64,000 nt of DNA from Crambe crambe (taxonomy: Eukaryota > Porifera > Demospongiae > Poecilosclerida > Crambeidae): the NCBI GenBank assembly GCA_963924555.1, contig OZ004581.1, forward strand, positions 4,588,001 to 4,652,000, in the 5' to 3' direction. Under the pieces are notes generated by a model. It was not told the DNA's origin and did not search any database. It saw nothing but the letters and a program-made list of their open reading frames with translations. Below are positions 48,711 to 60,762 of the stretch, piece by piece. Made by a program: the position numbers and the translations under genes. Position 1 is the first letter of the stretch; the number at the start of each line of letters is the position of its first letter.

Positions 48711-51700
48711 AACACCAGGATGCTTGTTCAGGCTCAATATCTCCAACACAACAACCTCCAAAGGAACCTGCTGCTGGTGAGAAAACTACAATTACATAGC
48801 TACTAAACCTAAACTCAGGCCTGTAGCCAGCAGGCGGCTCAACGTTGAACCCTTTGATGGAAGCTTATAATCACTTGCATTAGTTTGCTGAATAAATAAC
48901 AGTTCTCACATATTGAAAATATTCGAGTATGAGTAACACAATAATATTGTTAATCTTCCTGAGCTATCCCTTTTCTAAAATCCTGGCTACAGGCCTGTAA
49001 ACTTATACCATTTCTAAGTTGGAGCTCAGAAGTCTTGATGGATATAGTATTTTGATTTAGTACTCTGTGCTTGTGGCATCATTTTGCAGGTGATAAATCT
49101 AAACTACTTCCATTATCTTGTTTTGACTGGGAAGATAATTATTGGAGTTAAGTGAAGAAGGTGTAGCTCTCAATCCTTCTACTGATGATAAGCTCTGGCC
49201 ACATGGCTCTGTGTTGAAAGTCTATTTCATGAGAAAAGTTCCTGCAGTAGATTACGATGGTGATTGGATTACAAAGAGCAAGATAATTGAATGGATGAAT
49301 GAGTGGAGTGATGGTAAATCTCCAAGCTCTGTTCCTAAATTTGAAATAACAGCAGAAATTGATGAGAGTGATGTGCGTTTAGATTTCATTGGTAAGTGAA
49401 AATAATTATTGACACTTAACAATAATACGTAAATTTATTCACAGAAAAAGATGGGTCTCATTCATATATGGGAAGAGATGCTAAAAGAGATATATATAGA
49501 GGTAAAGCTACCATGAATTTAAATCTCAACGAAAATGGTCCTAATCATACAAAGTCTGAAAATTATAAGAAGTATTTAGTTCTTCACGAGACAGGCCATG
49601 CTCTAGGATTTGACCATGAACACCAGCATCCAGCATTTGGCGAAGATATTTTTCGTAAGGATGTTGTTAAGCAGGATCTTATGTTCTATCATGGTATTCT
49701 ACCTACCAAGGCTGAGACTTATTACATCACTAATTTTTCAATCAAGGCACCAAGCAACCAAACCCACTGTCCTTCTGATAAGGATAGTGTTATGAAATAC
49801 AGGTATATCAATATGAGGAAAATATATAATAATAAATTAATGAAGATGATGTAAGGATGACGGTCAATGCACAAAGTCAATACAGAAATAAGGGCTGAAT
49901 GAAGCATGCTTAGCCATGCTATATCATGTACCTGCTCATCATGACCGTTTTGGTCATTAACTGTGACATGCCTTAACATCACCTTTTTTATTAGTTTATT
50001 TCATATACGTACTTGCTACCATTTTTTTTATTGTCAATTTTCATAAAGTCATTAGCTATGAACTACTTGTACCACCTTATAAATAATCTAACTTAATGAA
50101 TTACTTTTGTTGTAGCCAGTCACTTCACATCATCCAAACAAGGGAGTGGACACACATTGTTGCATGCTTTCAGTATCATGAAGAAAGATCTGTTTTGCTG
50201 CAGCTGATTGTACGATAAGACTCTTTGGCTGAGTAGAGTTATGGATTTGAAAGCTTGCATATCAAGGCTCATGCTGCTTCATGGAGAATTAAACTGCTCT
50301 CATCCAGCTGAAATAATGCTCTAGACATCTATAGCTACTCATTCCATACACTTATGCTGGTACTATGAATCACTGAATGATGGAGCTTTGGTCCTTGTGT
50401 GTGCCCACATGCATAATCATGTACCACCCACTTACCCAATCATAGTGACATAATGATTGAAAGATCTGAAATGACCTATTGATTTTTTCATGTGTATAAT
50501 TTCATTTAGTGCTCCCAAAAAATGGATAAAAGAAAAGTTTTGGAAATATTTCTATAATGATGATAATATGGACACAAAGGGATACTGTTGGCCAATGTCA
50601 GCTTTGGATGGAGAACTCACTTCCTGGGATAAGGAGTATGCCAACAAAGTTTATAAAGAATTACAAGGTATATCCACATTGCTATCTTGATAGCTGAGCC
50701 CATTGGTTGGTGGCAGTGAATATTTCCCCCAGTACATTTAGTATAGGGGACTGAATTAGCTATAGTATTATAGTGGGTTAATTAACTGGTCAGACACCAA
50801 GTGAGTGTGATAGTGGTATAGTATGGTAAAGTGTGTAAAATCTTTTGTAATAATGTACAATGTTTGATTGATCAATAGCTTTGTGATATAACCATGGCTA
50901 TTGATGTGATAACCCTATAGGCATCTCTCCTTCTAATTTACTAGTCAGACTAGTGCCATTGTTGCGCTTTGCAAGACTACTGTGCACTGTGGCTGGAAAT
51001 TTTTTGAGGCTCATTGTTTTAGTGAGCAATCATGATAGTAGGGGTAGTATACATCCAGAGTTGAGTGCTCTTTGATTATTCTCATGTATTTAAAAGGCCA
51101 CAACAACTGCTGTTGCAGAGAAACTTTCTTAGCCTTACTGATACAATTATGTAAACAACTCTAAGTAGTCTCAGACTTAATATCACAGTTTATCAACCTA
51201 AATAATGCCTTCATTTTCATGGATATTCAATTGATCAAATAACCTCTATAGCCATCAGTGTCAGTGATTGAGTTGTTGACCAATCAGATTGTGATAATTA
51301 GACCTAGACTCTACAGAACCTAAACTTGCTGTAAATATTATACTCACTTGTAAAGGTCTTGGGGGGAGAGGGGCTGAACATAAATAGTAGCACTGGTTTC
51401 ATGCTGTAGCTATTTTCATGGAAATTTCTGTTCACATTCTGCAAAGCAGAACGCCAGCAGACTGGAGGTTCTTCTAATGGCAGCGCACCACTTCTTAGGT
51501 CCACTGCATCTATAAATACTCCAACTTCTGCCACAGAGTTGGAAAGGCCAAAGGGCAGGAAAAGGTCAAGAGGCAAGGAAGAGTCAACTGGGCCCAAACA
51601 GAAGAAAAGTAAAGGTGAGGGTTGCTGTCTGTCTGTGTAGGGATAGCAAGTTTGCAGATCATATTTCTAGCCATTATGGCTAAATTCATTGTACTTTTTC

Positions 51701-54504
51701 TTCTTCAAGGAAATCGCATTGAAGCTGATTCAAGCAAAGAGATTGGTAAGTAGCTTTTCAGGCCCCCCCTTTGTCTTAAATTCCCTATACTAAAAGTTAA
51801 TCACACCTCCCTTGAAGAATTCATGAATGTAATGTATTTGAACTGCTGAACAATTTCCTGGTGATGGCAAAACGTATTGTGTGACATAGCTATATTCCTC
51901 AAAAAAGGGAGGTTTTGTGCACTTTCTGATAAAAGCATGAAATTTGGTACATAGTTTTTACATATCATAAAGGTCATTTTCAGATAGGAAGCCATCTTGA
52001 ATTTGACCTCTGGTGACCTCTAGACGTCAATTAACTTTGGAAACCACAACCTCCTATTTTAGTATCATTTATGCTTTGATTAACTATCAAGTATTAGGTA
52101 TCAGAACAAAGCTGACACTTTAAGGAGTAATATGGGACTGGACTCATGCCCATATCTCATTCCATTCCAAAGTTACGAGAATTTTAATTGTGACTGTATA
52201 AATTAAAGGTTATTGATAAACTGTGTCAATTTATTAGCTACTGGCAATCTCCATAATAGGGGCACAGAGTGGTGCACAAGGGCAGCCTTCACACACTTGC
52301 ACCATCTAGTACAGCCTTTCTTGTATCCACAATGGATCAATTCATAGCATGCCTATAATGCTTCTGAAAAAGTGGTCCGCAGTGGTTCCCAACTCCTTTC
52401 TCCATCCCCAGTCTGCTGGATTGGGAAGTCCCTCTGTTGGGCAAATAGAGCCTTCTTCCAGTAGTTAGACTGACAAGCAGCTCATTTTATGTGCTGCATT
52501 AGGCTCCTAGATTTTGTGCAAAATGCAATACTATGGAGATGGGCATCACTGTCACTTTTGCGGTGATATTTGGTCTCAAGAGCAATCATGTCCACAGGTG
52601 CAAATGCAAGCTTAGCCAACAGAGCAGTGTCTTCCCACATCTCCAAACCTCACAGGTAGAAGTATTGTGAAGACCTGCAGATCCTTACAGAGGAAACATT
52701 TGGCCTCTTCGAGGTCAACTGTTACTTTATTGAAAGTGTTTGCACAGATACTGGTGTACCTTCAGATTTTTTCTGCAGTCGTTCCTATTTTGTTTGGTTG
52801 GACTTCAACCGATTTATGCTAGCCAGCATGATGTCTCATCAATGTTGCCGCTTTGCCATCCCAGAGCTGGAGCCAGCTCATTTGTAGTGGTACGGCCATG
52901 CATAGCTACCATCTGTTTGGGGGGTAAAATTTAATGTTATTGATTCGATTTCAATCTAGTATGATCTAGGCAATACCATGCACTAATTCAAATTGCATAC
53001 ACACACAAAACAAACAAAAAAATCTGAATGGTGGTACGGCCATGGCCGTACCAGCCGTAGTGCCTCCGGCCATGCATCCCCATCATTAGGTCATTCAATG
53101 TCAATGTTATTGGCATGTATCCAAGACTTGGATACATGCAAATGAACATTGACATTGAACAACTTGAAATTTGTCGAAGTCGCTAAAGATTTGTAGGGTG
53201 CCTTGTTATTGTAAATCTCTTCTTCAGTGATGGCAGCTAATTTAGGTCATTTTAAAGTAGATAGAATAGCATTTACAAACATGTGACATTTTGCCTTTGG
53301 TATAACAGTAACACAAAGCTGACTAGCTACATGCAATAAAGTGTGGTAGTTAGCAAATACCTAACTTACTTGACTTGGTAGCAGATCAGAGCACAGTAAT
53401 CAGAGTGACCATAATTCCATGAATGTGCTTACAATTTCAGACATGTGCTTGCAACTTTTGCTTTTGTAGCTACTTGGTAATGTAAGCACTAATAAAGTTA
53501 TAACACTAATTATTAAGTAATATGCCATCAAACATAGTCGTTAGAGGTGTATACATGCAAATAAGATTAAAATTATCATAACTTTGGAGTGGAATGAGAT
53601 ATGGGCATGATTCTGGTCTCATTTTACTCCTCAAAGTGTCAGCTTCGCTCTGATACCAAACACTTAATAGTCAATCCAAGTATGAATGGGAGGTCGTGGT
53701 TTCCGAAGCTAATTGATGACTAGAGGTCACCAGGGGTAAATTTCAAGAGGGCTCCCTATCTGAAAATAAATAACCTTTATGATGTGTAATAACTATGTAC
53801 CAAAATTCATGCTTTTATCAAAAAGTGCACAAAAAATTGCTAAACCGCTGTACTATTAGAAAGAAATACTACTAAAGTTTTTCGCATCACTAATGCCTGT
53901 GGTTATAGTGTGTGACATTGTTCAACAATAAACAGCCACTGTATAGCTGTTTAAGTTATTTGGATATTGTTTTATTAATCCCTTTTTCGATGCTTATAGT
54001 GACTGTGAATTGATAGCTGCTGTCGATGGAGTTTATAACTGTGCATGCTCATTAATTATGTATATGGCCATAGCTATATCAGATAATGACGCAATCATAT
54101 CGTGTGACTTGTGTGTGTGACAGTGTGAATTAATTTATAGTGAGACTAATCATTGCACATGCAAGAGCTCTTTCAACCAACATAAATTCTGCTGTGTGGT
54201 AACTGCACACTTTATCCTGCTTTGTATAGGTGCCCCTTTGACTACAGCAGACCACCAAAAGGTTCTCAGTTTCCTCAGAAGATGTTTGACGAAGAAGGAG
54301 ATCAAAAATGTGGGAGGGGAGCTAGGATTAGATCGCATCCATCTAGATGATATGGATGACCTCCTTCCTGACATGTTGTGGGCTTGGCTAAGGAAAGACG
54401 ATCAAGTTACCATTGAGCCTAGCTGGACCAGTTTGGCTGCAGCCCTTGAGAAGTGTGATAAAAAAGGCATTTCCGACAAGATTAAACAGGAATACTGTTC
54501 ATAA
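48711..54504 (+). CDS. Zinc metalloprotease with basic linker and C-terminal Death domain
   Basis: Seven exons in matching phase: 48711-48776 (linker, SGSISPTQQPPKEP), 49090-49391, 49445-49802, 50510-50667, 51450-51614, 51710-51745, 54230-54504. Exons two to four form a metzincin domain: LWPHGSVLKVYFMRKVP, SYMGRD, the zinc site HETGHALGFDHEHQHP (three His plus the catalytic Glu), the Met-turn SVMKYS formed across a splice, and LTSWDKEYANKVYKEL, as at the end of M12A/astacin-like domains. Exon five is polar and ends in a bipartite basic stretch (KGRKRSRG...KQKKSK), a possible nuclear signal. The last exon is a Death domain (LSFLRRCLTKKEIKNVGGEL, LWAWLRKDD, TSLAAALEKC). Exon 49090-49391 is one base short: WEDNYW and ELSEEG are in different frames at about 49140-49145, and its length (302) does not fit its phases. 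So it is either damaged or misread by one base. No signal peptide, so it appears intracellular. Confidence 0.75.
51860..53895. mobile_element. About 2-kb element with about 340-bp inverted arms in protease gene intron
   Basis: Left arm about 51860-52200 and right arm about 53560-53895 are inverted and roughly 80% alike (for example tttgtgcactttctgataaa against its inverted form at 53810-53835). The middle holds a decayed frame on the minus strand (52255-52720) and a cluster of small palindromes at 53034-53160, including ggtacggccatggccgtacc. It fills the intron between exons 51710-51745 and 54230-54504. Superfamily not assigned. Confidence 0.65.
52255..52720 (-). other. Decayed coding remnant with a CXC-like cysteine motif
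   Basis: Minus-strand reading shows VDLEEAKCFLCKD near 52720 and, further on, YKKGCTRWCKCVKAAL near 52300. The latter resembles the C-K-x-G-C...C-K-C-x-K-A-x-L segment seen at the end of some invertebrate element-borne proteins. It is broken and lies inside the inverted-repeat element at 51860-53895. I cannot name the family with confidence. Confidence 0.35.
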
Positions 54505-55696
54505 CTTATTAGTTCTCATTGTTGAACTATGAATATTGCAGAATGTGATCCTATCATGCATGTAACTGGATATGTGCACCATACAGTCCCTAAAGCATTC
54601 AGTCAGAATGAGATTAGGGTCAATTCCAAATGCTTCAAGTCCCAAGTCTTCCAATATAATGCTTTAACAGTATGATGATTGATTTGACAGTCTGCATTGC
54701 ATCAGTGACATGCACTGTTTGCAGCCCCCAACTTGAAGAGCTCTGAGTTTTTCTTGTTATTAGATATGTGCATGTGGAGGGTTGCAAGGTTAGGAAACTT
54801 TTTCATCAGATGATGATGTGTAAAATAGATCGAAAGATTGTGGATAAAAATAGTCTGAGTCCCTGGCTCACTTCAAAGGATCTTCGATATTAAATGAGTA
54901 GGGTTGCATCACCTACTTCATCCCTGATTCGTTATGGCTCATACACTCATACTGCATGGCACAAGATCCTGAATGACATAGTTCTGGAATCAATTTGGCT
55001 CACAGGTTTTAACTATACTATTGTAGAGTTGTATTATGGAAGCACTAGATATTTTTTGAGGCTGTACATAGTTTAGTGTAGCAATTCCTTCAGTTACCAC
55101 TCTTAAGTTTACATACGTATGTCAATTATTTTGAATTCACTGCATAGCTAGTAGTCCCGCAACACCATTTTGTATGAGTTTGTGTTTGTATTCAATTACT
55201 ATGTGTGGTCAGGTGTGATTGTTATCTGTTGCACAGTAACATTTGGTGCTTTTTTCTTGTTGGGGTGCTGCATGTCAACATGGACGGCAAGGGTGATTAC
55301 ATCATATGAGGTGTGAAGGAGAGTTGCTCTTAACCACTGTCGAGGGTTCTGCTTGACAGGTACTTGCTGTTGGGGATGCATAAGTGGACATTTGCCATTA
55401 GCAGGAACTTGCTGTTGAGGTTGATATTTGGAAAAATTGCAGGGAGAAGAGGACGGAAGAGGAAGAGGAGGAGGGAGGAGAGGACAAGTATCATGTTGGA
55501 CACAGTTCGAAACAAAAATTTCCCACATAATGTATATGCTATGATAATTGGGGGAAGGAGGAGAGGAGAATTGAAGGTGACGCATGCATCTAGGATGACT
55601 TTCCACTATTATGATAGGATATTGTGGCCAATATTTATGGTTAGGATAGTAACTATTGTGAACATGAATTCCAACTAGCTACGTACCTATACCTGT
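54505..55696. other. Spacer between Death gene copies 2 and 3
   Basis: No gene recognised. Purine-rich stretch at 55430-55500. Short frames on both strands lack domain signatures. Confidence 0.4.
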
Positions 55697-56199
55697 TATG
55701 AAACTTTAATTTGGCAGAGGGCCACTACTGCAAACTCTTATGCAGCAAGAATATAATTGGTAAGTAACACTATGAACACTTCTCTTCTCATGAAGTGGGT
55801 TGGACATTTCTTTGATTTCACTCAGTGTAAGTCATAAAAGGGGACCATTGAGATGAATCGACCATTCTGGAAGAGCTGGCTATATTAAATTTAGGTAGCT
55901 ATTCAGTGTGGATTCTTTGAACACATAGCTACATGCCATCAGGAGTATCTCCATGCATTAAGAGGTTCTATATTACCTTGTGCATTAAGAGGTTCTAAGA
56001 CTGTACTGCCTGTATTATCAGATAATTACATAAAGTATTCCTATGATGCCTTTTTTTCCTGATGACTTGCAATTTATAATTTATAATACAGAGGGGGGAG
56101 GGCATAAAATGGGGTGTGTCCATTATAGCAGGTAATCAGCTTAGTACATCAACCTCAAAAATTTGATCATGTGATTATCCTTGGATTTAGTTTAAAATC
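55697..56199. repeat. 5' flanking block of the Death gene family, copy 3
   Basis: Matches 44780-45193 in order up to the start codon at 56200. Includes aaaatggggtgtgtccatta and aggtaatcagcttagtacat about 95 to 55 bp before the ATG. Likely promoter and leader. Confidence 0.65.
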
Positions 56200-59100
56200 A
56201 TGTCTAAACAGCCTCCAACATTTGAAGAGATCTGTAGACATGTTGAAGTTTCACCAAAGACACTTGATCAAGAGTGTACAGATGAAGGCCAAGATATTCT
56301 TGCTGATTATTGTGGCCCTTGGAAAAGGGTTGCAAGGAAGTTGTTCCCATCAGAAACTGTAGAAAGTATTATTGATGAAATTGAAGATGATAATAAAAAG
56401 GCTGCAGATCAAAAATCAGGATTCATTCGGAGATGGGTAAAAGAATTGGGACATAAAGCAACTTATAAGGAATTCATCAAAGCTCTTCTTGAGTTGAAGT
56501 TAACCAAAAATGTAGAAAACGCTCTCAAAAAGCTGAAGAAATTATTGGGTTAGTGTAGCTAATAGTCAGGGGTTGAAAAAAAATGGGGGTGAATTAACCA
56601 GGTGCTGCAACTCCACTCAGATAAGTATTGTGTGTCCTATTTACATTTCAAGGAGTCCACATTGAGGGGTTAATTGGAGGAGGAGGGTGAGTTTTCACCG
56701 AAAAAATGTGACCACTATCATGGCATCAAAATTATTGTGAGGGAATAGACAGGACTGATATAGCTACTTTAGACCAGCAGCAGAAATAGACTTTTCAAGA
56801 AAATGCTAAAAGCAAACAAAAATCACCCAGTGAACATATACATACATGAGTGCCTCAGGAAATAAATAATGCACTTACATAAACGTGTTTGATGCTAAAA
56901 GTAAACTCTCTATTTGTGACCATACCATAGGCTAAATGATGCTGGAGGCTAAATAAAAAAATGTTCACTTGATTTTCAGATCTTTCACACATATTATTCC
57001 CATGGGATACAGAAGATTGTAGATTTGCATTTACATACTTTGAGGAGTTCAATCAGGGCATTTCTTAGCCTATGGCAATATTGAGACCGTGAGTCTACTG
57101 ATAATTTGGTGGCATGATAATGAGTACCAATTTGTTATTCTGTGGGGAAAGCCACAACTTTCTCTGATCTTTATCTGAATCCCCTCAAGTGAGGTATGTA
57201 GTACATGCAGAGAGGCTCTTTCATCAAAGATATTTAATTGACCCCTGCCCGTCGAATATTATAACCTCTATAGCTATCAGCATCAGTGATTGAGTCATAA
57301 TAATAAAGCATTCCTTTGAGTCAGGCAATAATAGACTCTACAGCACCTGTAGCAACTAGACTCACTGCAAATGTTATACTCACTTGTAAGGGGGGGGGGC
57401 TGAACTTTAGTTCATCCCGCGTAGTTATATATAGCCTTTTTAATTATTTATTATAGGCTACAGCATAAAATTAATTGTAGCACTGATTGCATGCTGTAGC
57501 TATTTTCATTGAAATTTTTATTCACGTTCTGCAAAGCAGAATGCCAACAGACTGGATCTATAACTACTCCAACTTCTGCCTCAGAGTTGGAAAACCCAAA
57601 GGGCAGGAAAAGGTCAAGAGGTGAACAAAAATCAACTGGGCCCAAACAGAAGAAGAGAAAAGGTGAGGGTTTAAGAGTTCAGGTTGATCAATGCAAAAAT
57701 TAGAATTTTTAAAACGTCCATATCTTCATTATACTACCCCCTATAAGCTTGATTTAGGTCTTAAAAGAGAGCTCTCTTTCCAATAGTGTACTTAGTTACA
57801 ACTTTACACCCCCCCCCCCCCCCAATATTATATGGAAGACCTGACATGACCTCAGTAATTAAATTTTTTTTGTAAATTACCACATACTTAGGAGCCTTTG
57901 ATACTCCTATCATAGCTTCTATGGGCTAGAAGCTATGATAGGAGTATCAAAGGCCTCTTAAGTATGTGGTAGCTAATTTTATAAGTTTTTTTTAAAATCA
58001 CTGAGGTCATGTCAGGTTTTCCATATATGGGTGGGGTATAAAGTTGTAACTTGGAAAGCTCTTTTCTTCTGAGACCTAAATCAAGCTTATAGGGGGTAGT
58101 AGCTATAATGAAGATATGGGATTCTAATTGGAATTATCCATAATTGATCTTCCCTTCAAATTTATTGTGGCAAGTGTGAATGTGTTAAAGGGAAGAAGCT
58201 GGTCCCAGTATCTAATACATAAATGCAAGTTTAGCTGGTAAAAATGTAGCTGCAAAGTGTATTTTCTGAGCTGTGGTTAGTAGCTAAATTCACTGTACAT
58301 TTTTTCTTCAAGGAGACCATATTGAAGCGAAGGGATTGAAAGTATAAATCTATTCATGAATATTTCCAGGGCCCCCCAACATCCAGCTGGAATTAGTTGT
58401 TCATAGAGATGCCCCAAATGATATCCAACTGCACTAACTGAGATCATGTATCATGTTATTGCTTCCTGTAACTCCATTAGTATTTCAGGAGTAGCAGGTA
58501 CATATCTGAGAACTAAGGACTGTTGAAGCTTTGAGACCCACTTTCTTCCTTTTTAGCTGGTTTATGTATGTCATGTGTACAATTAATCAGAATACTCTCA
58601 GTGTCTCAGCACAAGAGAAAAAGGGGGGATAATTCTTAACAGTTCAAACTCCTCCGGCTTATGAGCTCTATTTTTATTATAATGTTGCTATTGTAGATTA
58701 TATCCTCCAATTTGAGCTCAGAAGTATTAGCAGTTTCAGAAATATTTCTACCATTCGGAATTACCCCATTGTTCCAAATTACTCACTTTACAGCTTCTTA
58801 TGTGCCTGTATGGAATCACCACTTACATGACTGTCTCTGACAGCAATAAGCCTAAGCTAAGTAGTTGAAGTTGGAGCCTCTCAGTTACTTATGACAGCTA
58901 ATAATAACTTCATTATTTGAAAAAGAAATCTGATCAAAATTTTGGTTATGAGCCAAGATTTGAAGCACAAATTCCATAGGGATACTACACTTGCTTCTTG
59001 CTTGCTCGCTGTCTAATGTTACACATTGCCCTAGTTATTATGAACAAATCAATTTTTATAAGCACTAGCCGAGCTCAAAGTTGATTACTGCATGTGGCCA

Positions 59101-60687
59101 CAAGCATGCATGAACAATGTCAAACACTATTACTAGAGCTAGGCTGTATTTTCACTTGCTTTCGGCTTGTGAAAAATATGGCCACCTTACTCGTGAAATA
59201 ACAACTTTGACCCATGTAGTAAGATATATATGAGAGTCAGCTTGCTCGCTGAAATAATGATAATAAAGGTCAGGGTACATGACCTTTGACCTGCCATCTA
59301 CATAGTTTGTTTATTAAGGTGGGGTGAATCTTTTTTCCCTCTCAAAGAATGAACATGTATTGGCTGGCTGTAGTTTTTTTAAGACCTGATTGCATAGCTA
59401 TCACATTGACCATCTGTTCGAATGCTATCTAGAGGTACACCTTTTGCTATTTGTTTGGACTAAGCTTCAACTATACAAAATCAGTGCTATCGATTATAGT
59501 GTACAGAACACTAGCTATTTTCTCTGCCATATTGCACATGTGCAGGGGTTGGGCGACTTAATAGCTAGCTAAGATCTAGTCACTCCTCAGGACTGTTCAG
59601 CTGCCCTTCAGGTACTCATCCCCAAGACTGTCGACTACACTCTCTCCTCCCTCAAGACAACAAAACCTTAGCAGCTATTACAGAAATTGCCAGCTTTATA
59701 GTCAGTAGCTAATATTTCGATCAGAACAAGGATGGAAACAAGCGAGTGCAAAAAATATAATGCCATCATATCAAGCCACAGTAATTGTCTTGTCTAACTT
59801 CTACATAAAAATGTCATGTAGGAATGGCCTCAAAATCTAGCTGGATTATGTACAGCTAATAGTATAAGTAGCTAATTGCCTGACTTTACTTTTTTCCCCA
59901 TCAGATCATGCTTAAGATGAAAGTAAATACCAATGCCTACAATGCCTAATTTGTTTATTTCTGTATCATCACACTGATGATGACTATTGTAAGGTAGTTA
60001 AATGTTTATGTATCAAAGATATTTGACTAGCTAGCTAGTGCAGTTTGAATTTATAATAATTATTATGTCAAAGATAATTTTAGTCACACATGCAGGACTT
60101 TTCAAAGCAAGTGTGTTGTAATTAAGGCAAAATTGACTGTCTCCCCATTATTAGATGATGACCAAGCACAATCTTCAGAAGAAGAGGGTAAGTGGTTTTA
60201 TGTCAGCCTGGCATATAAACACCCTGATAATAATTGCAGATGATCGTGATTGGAAGGATGTTGTTGAAGAAATTGATAATACTCGAACATTAAGTGAGTA
60301 GCTATGCAATAGCTGTGTAGTTTGTATTTTTTTTTAAAATATAATATGTAGCTATGTATGCTGTACATATCTGCCATAAGGAATTTTTATAATCCAGAGA
60401 AAGGTGATATAAAAGATGTAATGAATGAAGTAGGTGACCTAGCTGGCCAGTGGGAAGAGTTTGCACAAGAACTTGGGATCAAGCCTGGAAATATCGGAAA
60501 ATTCAAAGCAAACCGTATGGGAAATGTTGGAATGGCTCTTAATGATGCCGTAGCTGATTGGCTCAAGAAGAATTATGATGTGCGTAAATTTGGCAAACCA
60601 AATTGGAGGACTTTGGCAAATGCTGTACAACCTATAGATGATGCTCTTGCTCGTACAATTGCTAAAAATCACCCCAAAGGTAACTAG
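56200..60687 (+). CDS. Two-Death-domain protein, copy 3 (protease exons deleted)
   Basis: Five exons in phase: 56200-56548, 57540-57662, 60155-60187, 60240-60293, 60398-60687; 282 residues. Exon one starts MSKQPPTFEEICRHVEVSP and gives a Death-fold domain (ILADYCGPWKRVARKLFP, SGFIRRWVKELGHKATYKEF). Exon two is a basic linker, KGRKRSRGEQKSTGPKQKKR, the counterpart of 51450-51614. Two short acidic exons follow (DDQAQSSEEEG, DDRDWKDVVEEIDN). The last exon is a clear Death domain: LAGQWEEFAQELGI, WLKKNYD, FGKPNWRTLANAV, LARTIAKNHP. The acceptor at 60396-60397 is chosen because it alone keeps phase. Introns match copy 2 up to about 47630 and again from about 51230, so the linker and protease exons were lost by deletion at about 57227. 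The two Death domains suggest an adaptor role in signalling; partners unknown. Confidence 0.75.
57698..58130. repeat. 433-bp palindrome in a Death gene intron
   Basis: Two arms of about 200 bp meet near 57916 with almost no loop. The centre gatactcctatcatagcttc pairs with gaagctatgataggagtatc. The outer arms pair ccatatcttcattatactac with gtagtagctataatgaagat, and a C-run at 57807-57823 in the left arm is replaced by a short G-run in the right. No coding frame. It may be a foldback element or an inverted duplication. Confidence 0.85.
58131..60154. other. Large intron of Death gene copy 3
   Basis: Contains at about 58314-58343 a relic of the small exon 51710-51745 (GDHIEA), without a working donor in the right phase. 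Otherwise no domain or repeat family recognised. Confidence 0.45.
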
Positions 60688-60756
60688 ATACAAGGGACTA
60701 CACATGCATTTATTAACTATGTAAATGAAACAGATGTAAATTCCTATTGCACATTC

Positions 60757-60762
60757 AATAAA
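60757..60762 (+). promoter_or_regulatory. Poly(A) signal of Death gene copy 3
   Basis: AATAAA 70 bp after the stop codon at 60685-60687. Confidence 0.6.

Noticed and set aside
55199-55606. Pro-rich minus-strand frame of 135 codons
   Set aside because: Driven by a purine-rich stretch; overlapping frames on both strands are similarly open and no domain is visible.
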